Shown piece after piece: positions 11,748-24,099 of a stretch of 64,000 bases of DNA (positions are counted from its first letter, which is position 1; every line of letters starts with the position of its first letter). This DNA comes from Coriaria nepalensis (lineage: Eukaryota; Streptophyta; Magnoliopsida; Cucurbitales; Coriariaceae), in assembly GCA_027186245.1 (NCBI GenBank), contig CP114484.1:1872501-1936500 (forward strand), read 5' to 3'. Both the position numbers and the translations under genes were made by a program. The notes under the pieces are model-generated. The model had not been told where the DNA came from. It worked only from the letters and a program-made list of their open reading frames with translations, and made no database searches.

Positions 11748-14700
11748 TCACAAGGAAGCTAAGGAATCAACATCAGTTGATGATGACCTACATCTTGCTT
11801 CAACAGCCAACGTCTTATCAATTCCCCGGCATGGGTCCCGCCCAAACACAAGTTTGGAAACTCCTATCGAACAGCTATTTTTCCCCGGACAAGCCTGGAA
11901 AAAAATAATAATAATTAAAATTTTGAAAAGCATAACGAGAAAGCTAGTTCAAATGTATCTTTGAAACAATGGGCAATGAATCGAGTGCACAACAGTCTCC
12001 TTTAGAGACCCTGGCAGGTTCCTTGAAGGGTCCCATCGCTAGCAAATTCAATGGAGGTCATTGTCTGTCCTTTGTTGCACTGTAACCGCAATTGTGGGGG
12101 TGTATCTTTCATCGAGATTTTCCCATTGATCGGATTTGGGTGTTGACCAAAGGTAGTCCGAACGGTCCTTGGTCACATTTAAATGCTCCAATATGTCTTG
12201 TACAGTGAACTTGTTAACACTCCAAATAACAACCGACTCTTTCACTGTACAGTCCAATGTAGGGTGTTGCTTTCTGACTAATGACTTGTTCTTTTCCCGA
12301 AATATTTGAAGCAGCGAGTAAATTAAAGTCCAGTGTTTTGATGGATGTTTGTACTGCGATCTGCACATGCATTTGAAATGAATTAAGACTCAAAATCATA
12401 CCGGGAAACTATAAATATATTAAGTTCCATGAATGCAGGAATTTGCAGTAAAACTACTATAAATCATCTCAAGCCCAGTAATACAGGTCATTTTACTATC
12501 ATCCTTTCATATGTAACTATGGATATTTAGAAACTACAATTGTAAGAGCTCAAGATGAAGCAGTAAAGCTGTATAGGTACAAAACAGCCCAAATAGTATG
12601 TTATGGTGATGTCACTATAATAGGACAATACCTTGGCAGTGTTGAACACTGTTCCTGCAGACTGACCGTGGAGGTAGTTTGTATGTTTGACCGTGGAATT
12701 TTACAGAAGCCTCGTTATGTTCATCAATGTTTGCGAGAAATGCAGAGCACACAATTTGACTTGCAGAACTGCCTAGAGCTTGTATGCCATAAACATGTGC
12801 CTGAATATCGTCATATGAGCAGTTTTCAAGTCTCACAGATTGCATGCTCTATAAATTTTAATGTATTGATCATGGTGAGAAAACAATCTATCAATGGTAC
12901 ATAAGAACCAAAAGTAAAGTAAGTTTCAGGACAAACCTCCTGCTTAGGTCCCAATTTTATGAACTGAGCTGAATCAGAAGCAACTAGAGCAGGTTCACAG
13001 AGGTTTAGGGCAGCATGCAGATCCTTTAAATGCCCCCACTTAGGTTCCCTTAGCAGACCTACATGGAGAAAAGCCTTAACTTAATCCTACAAGCAATTCA
13101 CTCATGCAATTAGCATATATTTTCTGTTAGATTTTCTATATGGACCCAATGCACTAACCATATTCGTCAATTAGTCATAGTCATAGCTAGTAATGTAGCG
13201 TGGTCCCCCAGCAGTTTGGCCAAAGTTTGTTCCACCAAAGAACTGCAAACCATGGAGATGGGATTGAAATAATGAAAGCTAGAAAATGTCTAAGATGTGT
13301 AATGAACCCATCAAACAAGGCGTGCAAAACTACGGATAATTTCAGTTATTAAATAGCATCTTGATGACTGATAATTAACTATCTTGCTTTTGTATCTTAA
13401 TTGAGCACCATAATTTACCTATTTAACATACCATATAATAATTCTGAAAGCCTCCCCCACGTTGAAAAAAACGTACAACTGCAAATGCAAGATCTTCCGC
13501 AGGCCTAAGAGGCAGTCTCGCACCCCAAGACGTATACCTTGAAAAGTTTATCTAAAGAGATGAATCCATGCCCATAAACTTTACAGTGTATTCGACATGC
13601 ACGGGTAAAGAAAGCTTAGCAAGTAGAGCTGACATAGAAAGACACATTTTCAGAGCATGTTAGCAAATGAAAGACAGTAGAGCAATTAATAATTCAGAAT
13701 ATAAATACATGCAAGTGCAAGGTGATCATCACACCATCCATCCCAATCTTCAGTTCAAAATATTGGCTTATCATTGGAATTTGGTTTGAAACCGTCACAA
13801 TAATACTCATTACATGTATTTATCTGTGCACAATAACAAGTGAGAAATATAAGACAGACAATTAACTTTTGATCTTAATCCATATATATAGTTACATACA
13901 GAAAATTTTGGACTTAAATGCATAAGGTCAAGACATTACAATATACTCTGGAGCATCTTGCTGCTGGCACATAACCCATGGGACCCCTGCAGCAAGGTCT
14001 AGAGCCATCTTCGCAGCCCATTTCACATACTCCTTTCCTTTCTGTCCATATGAGCTTTCAATATTTCCATATTCATTCTCAATCTGAAAAAGAAGAGTTC
14101 AAGTGATGGCATAAAAGTAAGAAAAAGTATGATAAATGTGGATTCCAAATTCATTCTCATTTTTCAAATATGCAAAGGAGATATGACATATTCTTTATGG
14201 CCAAAATATGAAGACTCAAAATCAACTTAAGAAGTCTCTCTCAACCTTAATGATCGGGCTGCCTTGCCAAGAAAATAACATTTCCTCCCGCATTAGATCC
14301 ACCATCTTCTTAACAAATCGCTGCATCTCCGCCTGAAAAAATGAAGCAACGAAAATATAGAACAATAACCGGAGGATAAATTTTTCTTTCTTATAACAAT
14401 CCATCAACTTAATCAGGACTCAATGTTGGGAACCTCACATGATATCAAAAGTAAATGGTGGAAAGAGGAGTAAATTGACAAAGAAATAAGAAAAAAGGTC
14501 TTATCAGAAGCTGAATCAATAAAATTTTGGTGGTTTTCAACCAAGGAATTAGATGGCACTAATTGTACCTCGAAAGGGGTATTGTCTGCTCGGAACTCAA
14601 TTCCAGGGATATCTCACAGCCACAGAGGGAAGCCCCTGAAAGTTGTCATATAACTTTATAGTTTATAGCTCATGAGGGCACCACCTTCCATGAAGTGGGT

Positions 14701-15691
14701 TCTGTGTATGAAAGAAAGCTAGTAAAAAACCATAATGGGAAATAAGACGAGACCCAAAAATCCACTCTACACACACATAAGGACCTATACGTAGGTGGAG
14801 ATAGAGTCCAGTGGAACCCACTAGCTTCACAAACTTGACAATGTCATATCTACGTTCAAAGTTATACTGAACAAGCAGTTGAGAAAGAAAAAAGGAAAAT
14901 GAAAGGGTTAGTTATAACTTATAAAACCACGGACACCCCTCAAGACCATCAGCCGAGCTTAGCAGATGGTATACTAGCACCTGTCCCCTAACAGGTTCGT
15001 GCTTATCCCAAAACACATAAGTTTGAATCACGTCTGCCCCACCTTCCTTGCTCTTTGCAACGAGATCAGGCCGCATCTGTCATCATGTAAAAGATGATAG
15101 GCAATTTCAAAGACACAATAACTATAATACATTCTAGTTTATTAGCATCATTGGAAAATTTTAAAAAATAACAAATAAAAAAATCTACATATATATAAGA
15201 AAATAGAAAAACACATGCTCAAAACTATCATGAATGCAGCAAATTATGGAAAAGAAAACTTCAAGGATAAAAGATAAGTCTGGAATGACACCACAGAAAA
15301 TGGCTGTGAGAAAGGTATGCTAGACCATCAAACAAGTCAGCTCAGCCAGACTGATCTAGACACCACAAATTTTCACAAAGCGAAATACTCTTAACATAGC
15401 TAAAAAACTCCCGTTTCTGAAACCGATAATACATATACGCAATCAATCTTCCCAATTAATTCCATGGCGAAGAGAAAGACTATCAAATTCACTCCTAGAT
15501 CATACCTGAGGAGTGGCGCGAGGATAGCGAATACCGGAGGAGATAAGCATGCGACGTTTGCCATCGAGGATCAGAGCCATGTGATCGTAACTGACGTTGC
15601 ACGGCCTGAAGAACTCGCCGGAGATGAGCTCGAGGTAAACCGTCAGCGTCAGAGTTAGACACTGAAGCAGTAAAAGACCCATTTTATTCAT
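11748..15691 (-). pseudogene. BGAL9: Beta-galactosidase (GH35, BGAL9-like), disrupted
   Basis: Minus-strand exon pieces read as plant GH35 beta-galactosidase in order: signal peptide and NVSYDHMALILDGKRRML (from 15691); [20 protein letters not shown] (near 15000-15075); [20 protein letters not shown] (near 14800); [17 protein letters not shown] (14330); QIENEYGNIESSYGQKGKEY (near 14080); [20 protein letters not shown] (13490); GGTNFGQTAGGP (13220); FLANIDEHNEASVKFHGQTY (12750); LEHLNVTKDRSDYLW (about 12170). It resumes in the C-terminal SUEL-type lectin domain (SCSIGVSKLVFGRDPC, about 11870). Lesions: TGA for Arg in WLRDIPG (near 14615); frameshifts after ITSYDYD (near 13160), in the CRNTVFNTAK segment (near 12650) and at the SUEL start (near 12110); a mutated donor after PIVSK; and an internal deletion that fuses DYLW directly to sequence normally about 240 residues downstream. 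A wall-modifying galactosidase cannot be made. Confidence 0.88.
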
Positions 15692-15885
15692 TTTTTGGGT
15701 CCCGTTTTATCGGTTTTATTTTTTATTTTTAGCGCATGATTCTATAATTTCAATATTTCATTTTATTTAAATTTGCCCCTTTTTCAAAAATTGATTTCCC
15801 ACGAAAAAGAAAAGAAATTCCCCTCTCTCTCTCTCAGCGTCGTGGATTAGGGCGGGAGAAATTTAGGAAAGTAGAAGCAACAACA

Positions 15886-18466
15886 ATGGCAGAATCAATG
15901 GAAGTCACCCCCTCTTTATCAGAAACCCTCGATTCCCACACGATTTACAGGTCTCTCCCTCTCTTTCTCTCTGTCTCGCTGTGTGTGCTTCTTTGCGTGT
16001 ATGTTTATAAATAAATCACGCGACTTTTTCTTTGTTTTGAGTAGTCGAGTAAGAGAGTTGGAAGACAAGAACGCAAGCTTGGACGCTTCTGGAGGACCGT
16101 CTTCTTCCGCTGATTCGGAGAAAGTAGTGAATGATTGTGTTCTCGATCTCGAGGTTTTATCGTTACGCGTACATTTTCATACATCGTAGTGACTCCATTA
16201 AGATTATTCCAGCCTGCACGCACATGAGATCCATTTTTGTTTCTTGGCTTGATTATTTGTTTCTGGTTATTTTGCATATATTTTTCTGGATATTATACAG
16301 AGCAACATACAGAAAGTTTTGTCAGAGTGGTCTGATGCTGGGAGTTTCTTAAGGATTGAAGATTTGGGTATTTCTTTTTGGGGGTTTTTTTTTTAATGTT
16401 TTGTAAATTTTGACTTTGTTTCTCATTAATTTATTTTATTAATTTATGTCTTCCTCCCACCTTGCATTTCTTCGGTGGTAACTGGGTCAACCTTTCTCCA
16501 GATGCTTATATTGAACGTTTGAAAGAGGAAATTATTGAGGCTGAAAGTATCAACATCTCCAATGAGATTGAAACCCTAAAGCGAACCTATGTGGAAGGTT
16601 AGATTCTGTGTCTTTGTACTTAATGCATGAAAGCATTCCTATATCTCTACACTTGTTGATTCTTGTTTTCTTACATTGACAGATTCTAATCAACTGATGA
16701 CTGATCTTGAAGCATTGAAGTGTTCATTGGATCATATTGTATCAGAGGTTAGTCTGTAAAGTTTTGAAATTTCAACTAGTACTTCCTGTGTAATAACAGA
16801 AGTGGTGACTAAATAGAAATTTGGTCCTTGATGACTGGCTTTATGCACTATAGGATCCAAAAGACACTGATTCTGGTGCTCATGATCCCTCTATCAATGG
16901 AATCGATCAATCCAATATGACACTTCTGCATCAAGACAGTGAGTTTGAGGTTTGTTTGTTAAACCGTTTGGAACTGTGGATAGAATACTTCTTCTTGGGC
17001 ATCATTTAGCTCTTAGAGGCATCGTTTCTAGCTACTTAGTCGAGAACACAAAGTTATTTACTCTATCCTCAATTTTAACATTTCTATGTCATATCTGATT
17101 GTTTTCACTTTGACGTTTCATTTTGTGCACTGGATTAACCACTACCACTTCCTTTGGTCTTTTGATTTCTATACCCCTTTATATGATTGTTATGTGCTTC
17201 CCAGATGTTGGAACTTGAATCTCAGATTGAGAAAACCGAAAAAGATTTAAAATCTTTGCAGGACCTTGATTATCAGTTGGGAAGGTAATTCATACGTCTT
17301 TGAATTTCAAAAAATATTTTTCATCTAGTACCAAAGCTCATGTATCTTTCTCTCTCTCTCTAGTTTTGGTGTCGTAGAACAGATAGAGGATGCCTTTGCA
17401 GGTCTAAATGTTATTGATGTTGACAATAACTTCATTAGATTGTCATTGAGAACATACATTCCACCGATGGAAGAGTTAGGTTTGCTACAGGAAAAAGAAG
17501 AGATTACTGAATCATCTGAATTAAATCATGAATTGCTGTTAGAAGTTTCGGAAGGGATTATGGAGTTAAAGAATGTGGAGGTATTGTCATGAATGAAATC
17601 ATGAAATGCTTGCACATCTTTTTTTTTTCCCCAAGTGATTAATAATTGTACAGTGACTTGGGTATCAAGTTTATCTTCCTATGTTTTGGTATAAGAATTT
17701 CTAATGACCCTGATAATCTTATTCAGATATTTCCAAGTGATGTGTACATTAGTGATTTGCTTGAAGCTTCAAAGTCGTTGAGGTTCGATTCTTGTTTTAT
17801 CCATTTTACTTATATACTACATCTAGAATGGGAAACAAAATAAAAATAATAAATAATAAAAATCAACAATGATCTCATTCTGGGTGATTGATTACCTGTG
17901 CAGCAATACCTCATTGCAGTGGTTCATAAAAAAGGTGCAAGATAGAATTGTCTTGTGCGCTCTTAGGCGATTTATTGTGAAGAGTATGAATAACTCAGGG
18001 TATGAAAATTCTATCGCCCATACATATAACATATCATATTACCATTATGACCTTTTTCTTCAATCATATTTCTTAATACAGGCACACTGTTGAGTACTTG
18101 GATAGGGAGGATACAGTCGTATGTCATATGGTCGAAGGTTTTGATGCATATATTAAGGTCTCTCAAGGATGGCCACTATCAAAGTCTCCATTGAAGCTGA
18201 TATCTCTCAAGAGCTCTGCTCACAAGTCAAAGGGAATTTCCTCAGGCTTTATCTGCAAAGTTGAGGTGAGCGATCCTTTCTTCCCTTTCTGGCTGTCTGC
18301 TTAAGTGTTTGGGATTTAGCTTGAACTGATTTAGATTATTTGTTTAATGATTAATTAGGAAATGGCAAATTCCTTGGACACGCAAATTTGCCGACATTTA
18401 TCGAGCTTTATGGATGCTATTGAACAGATACTAGTGGAGCAAATGGGTCAATCTTTAGTTGTATAA
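15886..18466 (+). CDS. Coiled-coil protein of unknown function, 412 aa
   Basis: Twelve exons (15886-15950, 16045-16153, 16301-16367, 16502-16597, 16683-16747, 16854-16949, 17205-17284, 17364-17580, 17727-17782, 17904-17999, 18082-18265, 18359-18466) join with GT-AG junctions into 1239 nt. The frame holds across every junction, which strongly supports the model. The N-terminal half is acidic and heptad-like (SRVRELEDKNASLDAS; AYIERLKEEIIEAESINISN; MLELESQIEKTEKDLKSLQD), probably a coiled coil at about residues 20-185. The C-terminal half (about 190-412) looks globular, with FGVVEQIEDAFAGLNVIDVD, NTSLQWFIKKVQDRIVLCAL, and a final helix. No signal peptide or membrane segment. I do not recognise the family. 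An N-terminal coiled coil followed by a compact domain is also the layout of kinetochore RWD proteins such as the SPC24/SPC25 or CENP-O type, but I see no diagnostic motif. The start lies 195 bp from the divergent BGAL9 pseudogene. Confidence 0.8.
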
Positions 18467-18956
18467 TTGTATGAAGTTAGCATAATGCAAACAATTATTG
18501 GACATAGATATCTATTCGTTTGAAGAATATGTTAGGTCGAAATATGTAAGACATCCTGAGGTGGGGATCCTCTTTTCTCAGAAGAAAGATAGTTGCATAG
18601 AAAAAGGAAAAGGAAAAATGGCCCATTTTTCAGACTGCAGTGTTAAACTGTGTACTACGCAGTATACATCCATTAATCCTTTATTCGACCACATAATTCA
18701 ACCAGAATAATCACACTATCATACCAGATCCATTAATCTCGAATTCACATTAATGAGAAACTTCTTTTTTCACCTTTTCTTTCCTAAGCAACTAGATTAC
18801 TCTCCAACTAAGTGAGTAAAAACTGACCCCTCCCCCTTGGATAGTATTGCATGATTTCTGATGAAAAGAGTAGAAACTTTTTTCCACATGGATTGTGCCT
18901 TTTATATTGAAATGAAACCAGTACTTCTTCCTTCAAAAATAATAATAATAAATAAA
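18467..18956. other. Convergent intergenic region
   Basis: Short 3' flanks of the coiled-coil gene (+) and the NIPA gene (-). Nothing else coding seen. Confidence 0.6.
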
Positions 18957-21261
18957 TCATCTTACTTCAACAGTTGATTCAGGAGTTTGAGATTTTGAGA
19001 ATAGGAGGTTATTAGGGGATTGGTAGTCGGGTGGGGGCCAGGAGGAGGAGTTGCCCATATCTCTTGTCCGGTGAAGGAGGAAGGTTCCGGAGAGTATAGT
19101 AATAAAACCTGATAATTCCGCTACGATTTGTTCTGCATCCTGTGAGGACCACTCCTGTAGTTGGAAAAAAAATGGAGGGGAAATGTCAAATTATTTGCAC
19201 TCAATTAACAAAAACTTATGTTTTATAATATAATAGTAGCAGTTTGAATGGAATCTAACAATCTCACCTTAAACATGATTGTACTGGCCACAATGGTGAG
19301 AGATGTGAAGGCCACGTAGTAAACAGGAGATATAACGGCCGCGTTGAAGTTGTCCAGAGCCTAAGAAAGTATGCAATTTCAGTTTACAAATTAAGCTTCT
19401 TCTGATAATGATGATAAAGTATGTATTGAATTGAATCAATGCTATAGACTCAAGAAAGTTATATTTTGAATCGCTATAAATTTTCTATTCTACCACTATA
19501 GGGAATTGCATTTGGCCTTGACACAAGAAGAAAAAAGTCCTAAGTAGGTTTCATTCAGTTCGAACTTTGAAACTTCAGTCTGAGTCTAAAACTGAGTTCC
19601 GACTCAGAAAACTTCACTTAGTTCTGTGGGTTAATCCAAGAGCAATATTTATGTTAATTTACAATCTAGTCAAAAATCAGTTTCAAAAGCTGAACCAAAT
19701 GCAAACTCCAGTTAATCCACAAGGCCCATTCTATTAAGTATTGAAAGCCAGGTTAAGATGTTGTGGTAACGAAGTAGAACACAAATGATATTATATACAC
19801 AGGTTGATTCTAAAAAATTACAGAAGGCTTAAGGCTAGAAAATTTTCCTTTACCTTGTTTAAGAAGATCACCTGCATAACACAACACACTGTTACAAAGA
19901 TTACGAAAAACCAAGTTTCAAAGTATGTAAACTGGTTCATCCCATTAAATGTCAGCCTAAAAGCGATTCCAACTGCTTTGACACCCATCACCTACAATTT
20001 AAGTATAAAAAATAATAATAATAATAAAGGAATCAAAATGATATTTGCTCTATTGAATGTATTTAGACATCTCAAAGTAAATAATGTGAAGAAGAACAGA
20101 GACTGGGACCAGACCGTTAGAGAACCGGTGAGAGAACAAATTCCAACATATATTATCAGGTGGGTCTGTCCATAACGAGGTGCAAATCGGATAATGAGAA
20201 CCAATGCTACAACAATTACTATTGCGGAGTAGACTAGAAAAGCTGGTAAGGAAACAAAAATAAAAAATCCTTCTTCATGAGGCTCAAAAGATAACTTATA
20301 TAATCATATTAGATGGAATTAAACTAATCCATTTTATCTACCAGGCTCTGTTGCAAGATGCCAGACTTCCTTAACGGATTCAATTTTTTTCTCCTGAGGA
20401 GCATGCAGAACTATACTAACCGACCCCACCACACAGAGAACACAACCGAGCACGCCGAATATGTGTAGCTTCTCATTGAGAACAAAATGTGCCAGTACTG
20501 CACTGCATATCAGCACTTTCTTCATTAAAATTCAAATCCATAGGCACTCAATAAAGGCAAAAAAGAAGGATGAGAATCTTCAGAGAGATTCACTTCAATA
20601 CTATACCTGTAAATGATACTTAAAGCTCCCAAAGGTGTGACTAGAATGGCAGGGGCATATGCATAAGCAATGAAATTAGCAACCTCCCCTACAATCACTA
20701 CCAAGAGAAAAAAAGATAAAACAATCGAGATCGCTGTTAATATGATACTGTAACCTCAAAGGACGCAATTTGCAACACCTCTTTCTGTCTTACTTTCAAA
20801 CAATGTAAAAATTTGTAGTTCCCAATTTCCAAATCAGTTCTTTTTCTTAATTACTTTTACTATAGTATCATAGCTCTGTTTCAAGCAATGTGTGAACAAG
20901 TAAAGACTTACTAGTTAACATTCCAGCCCACCACCAAATCTCCAACAAGTAAGAAAAACCTCCTGCCCCTGTAGAGACAAAAAGATCAAATTTTTAACCC
21001 ACATGTACACCAATCATAACCGGGCAAATTTATGGAGTGCACATTTTATCATTAGAAACATCTAATCTGCAAATACAATGAATTTCTCAATCTCAAAATA
21101 GGCAGTAAGCTGAAAATTGATTAAACAATCAAACCTGCCCTAGTTCCGGTGGTACCGGCTTTCATGAGGCCTTTCTTCTTGATGATGAAACTACTTCCAA
21201 TAAAAATGCTGGAAGACAGAGCCAGGAGAAGCCCATGGATATTGTCACGTGACATCCCCAT
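18957..21261 (-). CDS. Probable magnesium transporter, NIPA family (DUF803)
   Basis: About eight exons on the minus strand from ATG 21261 to TGA 18957-18959. Exon 1 (21261-21135) encodes [20 protein letters not shown] and [15 protein letters not shown], the family's first membrane segment and its basic loop. Later exons read [15 protein letters not shown] (near 20960), [20 protein letters not shown] (near 20670), [16 protein letters not shown] with [20 protein letters not shown] (20345-20490), a segment with [19 protein letters not shown] (near 20140), [20 protein letters not shown] (near 19330), and the last exon [17 protein letters not shown] to [13 protein letters not shown] (19154-18957). 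Nine or so membrane spans are expected, at about 330-350 residues. NIPA proteins are thought to carry Mg2+ across plasma or endosomal membranes; plant members are only partly characterised. No lesion seen. The 5' flank is rich in CT/GA and poly-pyrimidine tracts. Confidence 0.88.
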
Positions 21262-23084
21262 TGCTGGTGGTGGCGGTGCCGCTTCTAAGGATCAGAAAAG
21301 GGAGAAGAATTTTCTTCTTCACAGATCTTGCAGCGCCAAGAAATTACACCTTCAGATTTCCTGCGGGAAAAAAACAAGACAAAAGAAAAAGAAAAAACCC
21401 TAAAAAACCATTAATGAACGCTATAATTTACAGATCAAATCTGGTAACGACATAAATGTTAAATTTATTTTTTTTTTCCTACCTTCTTGGCAAGCTGCGA
21501 AAAATTGGCTTGGGGCGAAGGCTAAAAACTTATCGTCTCTATCACCATCATCAAGAAATCAATTGCTTGCTGCCGACGATGAATGAATAGAGAAGAAATT
21601 TTAAGATCTCTAGAGAGAGAGAGAAAGACAGATGAACAACGGCAACAATTTAGTCCGTTGCGTCTGAGAAAGAAAATTTAGAAAATACAACGACGATCTG
21701 AAAATGGAGATCCAAATATTTTGTGATTCTTCTTCTTCTTCGATTAATCAAATCAGATTGTATTTTTCTTTTGTTCTTTTCCTTCTTCTTCTTCTTCACT
21801 CTTTTGCTGTTAGATGCTCAGCCCCTTCTATATTTCTCAAGCTCCATTGCTATATGCATGGCAGCATGGCAACATGGCAACATGGCAAACCTTTTTGTTC
21901 TTTAATATATATATATTTTTTTTTTCATTTAATTTTTAAATTTCTCATTATTTCCGTTTTCCATTTTGTGAGGCTCGTATTAAAATTAGGAAGCGCAGAT
22001 ATCCGATCGAATTAAATTGATTATTCAAAATTTATGAGTTTAATATATAATAGATTGGTTATGGATCTAAATTCTATTTAAATTTTAAAATAATATTTGA
22101 TTATTTTTAAAATAATATCAAACTTTATATTTATTTTTATAACTGTAATATTTTATTTTTAAATTCAGTTATTATATATTTTTAAATGTAATATTATTTA
22201 TTAGAATTCCATATAAAATATACAAAAATATATTATATTATATAACATGGCATAAGATTTTACTAAAGAGATTGACATAAGATGACGTATGAAATTGCAT
22301 CTAAAATTTACTAAATTTTATACTTATTTATAAGGTTTTATTAAGCAACATATTAAATATCATTACAAACATTTTACTAATTCTTTTTCACTATTAAGTA
22401 TAAGATAAAATACTTTACATATTCTTTTTACACAAAACTACTATGCTAATATATCTTTTATGATTTATGATATCTAAAATAATGAATAAACACTTAAATG
22501 CATTTAATATTATAAGGGAGGAACACTTAACTAGCCTTCGAATATTGTCCCGTCATAAATATCTGTCAGATATTCTTCTGCTTTATTTTTTAAAAAAAAA
22601 TTGAAAAATCTTTATCTTTTTCGCCTTCAGACTTGAATAGTCGTGACTCAGAAGCAGATCTGATCTTTCTTCGCCTTCAGATCGCAGCATCGCAATCTCC
22701 TCCTCGTCATCCATCATTTGCGGCCAGCTACAACCACAGCTGTCAGACGGACCACCACAGTTATAATTTGTATAACTGGTAGTTTACTCGACAGGTCGAT
22801 AGAGTCAAAAGCTTTTATACTCATAAGTCATAACTGATAGTATACTCATGAGTCAGAACTGTTAGTCTTAACTTATTTAATGCATAATAATTATTTAATG
22901 TATTCATATTTTTCCATTAACTAACTCAGTTGAGAATTTATAAATTCAACTCATCGCCTAACTTCACGAATTCCTCCTTTTATTTTCGGTTTGCTCTTAA
23001 TAAAACTCTAACATATTTACTCATTTATTTATAATTATTAATAACATAAATTTTAATATAATATTTACTATAATATTCAAAAGC
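21262..23084. other. Intergenic, AT-rich
   Basis: NIPA 5' region (leader intron likely around 21360-21490), a TTC-rich tract (21728-21800), a short CAACATGG/CAGCATGG repeat (21862-21888), and then AT-rich DNA without coding support. Small open frames here lack family resemblance. Confidence 0.5.
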
Positions 23085-23502
23085 TACAAACTATTACTAT
23101 TGCCTAAATAAATTTAATAAGTCACCACTGTATATATATAATTAAAACTCATGATGGGCATTCAAGCCTACAAGAAATTTTTTAAGACATTAAGACTCTG
23201 GAGGAAGTGGTTGCGAAGTTCAGTAAGTATTGCCCAATTTTAACTAAACATTTCATTTATATTTATGGATTTTTACTTGGAACCTTATTTTAATAAGCTC
23301 ATTAGCAGCATATCAACGAATATTTGTTGTTGTTGATCTAGATGCAGCTACATACATACCTTGATTTATTCCCTTGGATTGGAAGCAAGCTCAAAGCAAT
23401 AATGGATGACCTCTTCAATTCAACTTTGGTTGGGGTGACAAAGGGCCACCGACAAGTAAATGACCTATTGCTAATTAAGTATGCATGGAAATCATACTTA
23501 AA
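23085..23502 (+). repeat. Tandem duplication, unit 1
   Basis: About 420 bases repeated at 23543-23957, offset about 458 bases at the left and 447 at the right, with roughly 90 percent identity by eye. It includes exon-like coding pieces on the plus strand (KTLEEVVAKFSKYCP near 23190; FPWIGSKLKAIMDDLFNSTL near 23373-23430, followed by VGVTKGHRQVNDLL). The pieces are not joined by an open frame. Source gene not recognised. Confidence 0.7.
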
Positions 23503-23542
23503 ACTCTTACGGGCTTGCTAATTGCTCATTAGGTATGACAAG

Positions 23543-23957
23543 TGCAAACTGTTACTATTGCCCAAAGTAATTTAATAAATCAACATTGTATATATATAAT
23601 TAAAACTCGTGATGGGCATTCAAGCTGACAGTAAATTTTTTAAGATATTAAAATTCTGGAGGAAGTGGTTGCAAAGTTCAGTAAGTATTGCCCAATTTTA
23701 ACTAAACATTTCATTTATATTTATGCATAATTTTACTTGGAACCTTATTTTAATGAACTCATTACAGCATATCAACGAATATTTGTTGTTGATATAGATG
23801 CGGCTACATACGTATCTTTATTTATTTTATTGGATTGGAAGTAAGCCCGTAGCAATAATGGACAACATCTTCAATTCGACTTTGGTTGGGGTGACAAAGG
23901 GCCACCGACAAGTAGATGACCTATTGTTAATTAGGTATGCATGAAATCATACTTATG
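23543..23957 (+). repeat. Tandem duplication, unit 2
   Basis: Second, slightly shorter copy of 23085-23502. It keeps the segment matching NSTLVGVTKGHRQV (near 23870-23920) but has small indels and substitutions, so neither copy looks functional. Confidence 0.7.
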
Positions 23958-24099
23958 TAAAAATTGTGTACCTTAGATTTTTATTACTATGCCCTAACAC
24001 AGTTGACTTTTGAGTAATAGTTACGTAGTGAGAACAACATAATGTCATGCAAGCCCTTGTTGAGAGAATGTGTGTAGTGTGTACATGTCGCTCAACTTA

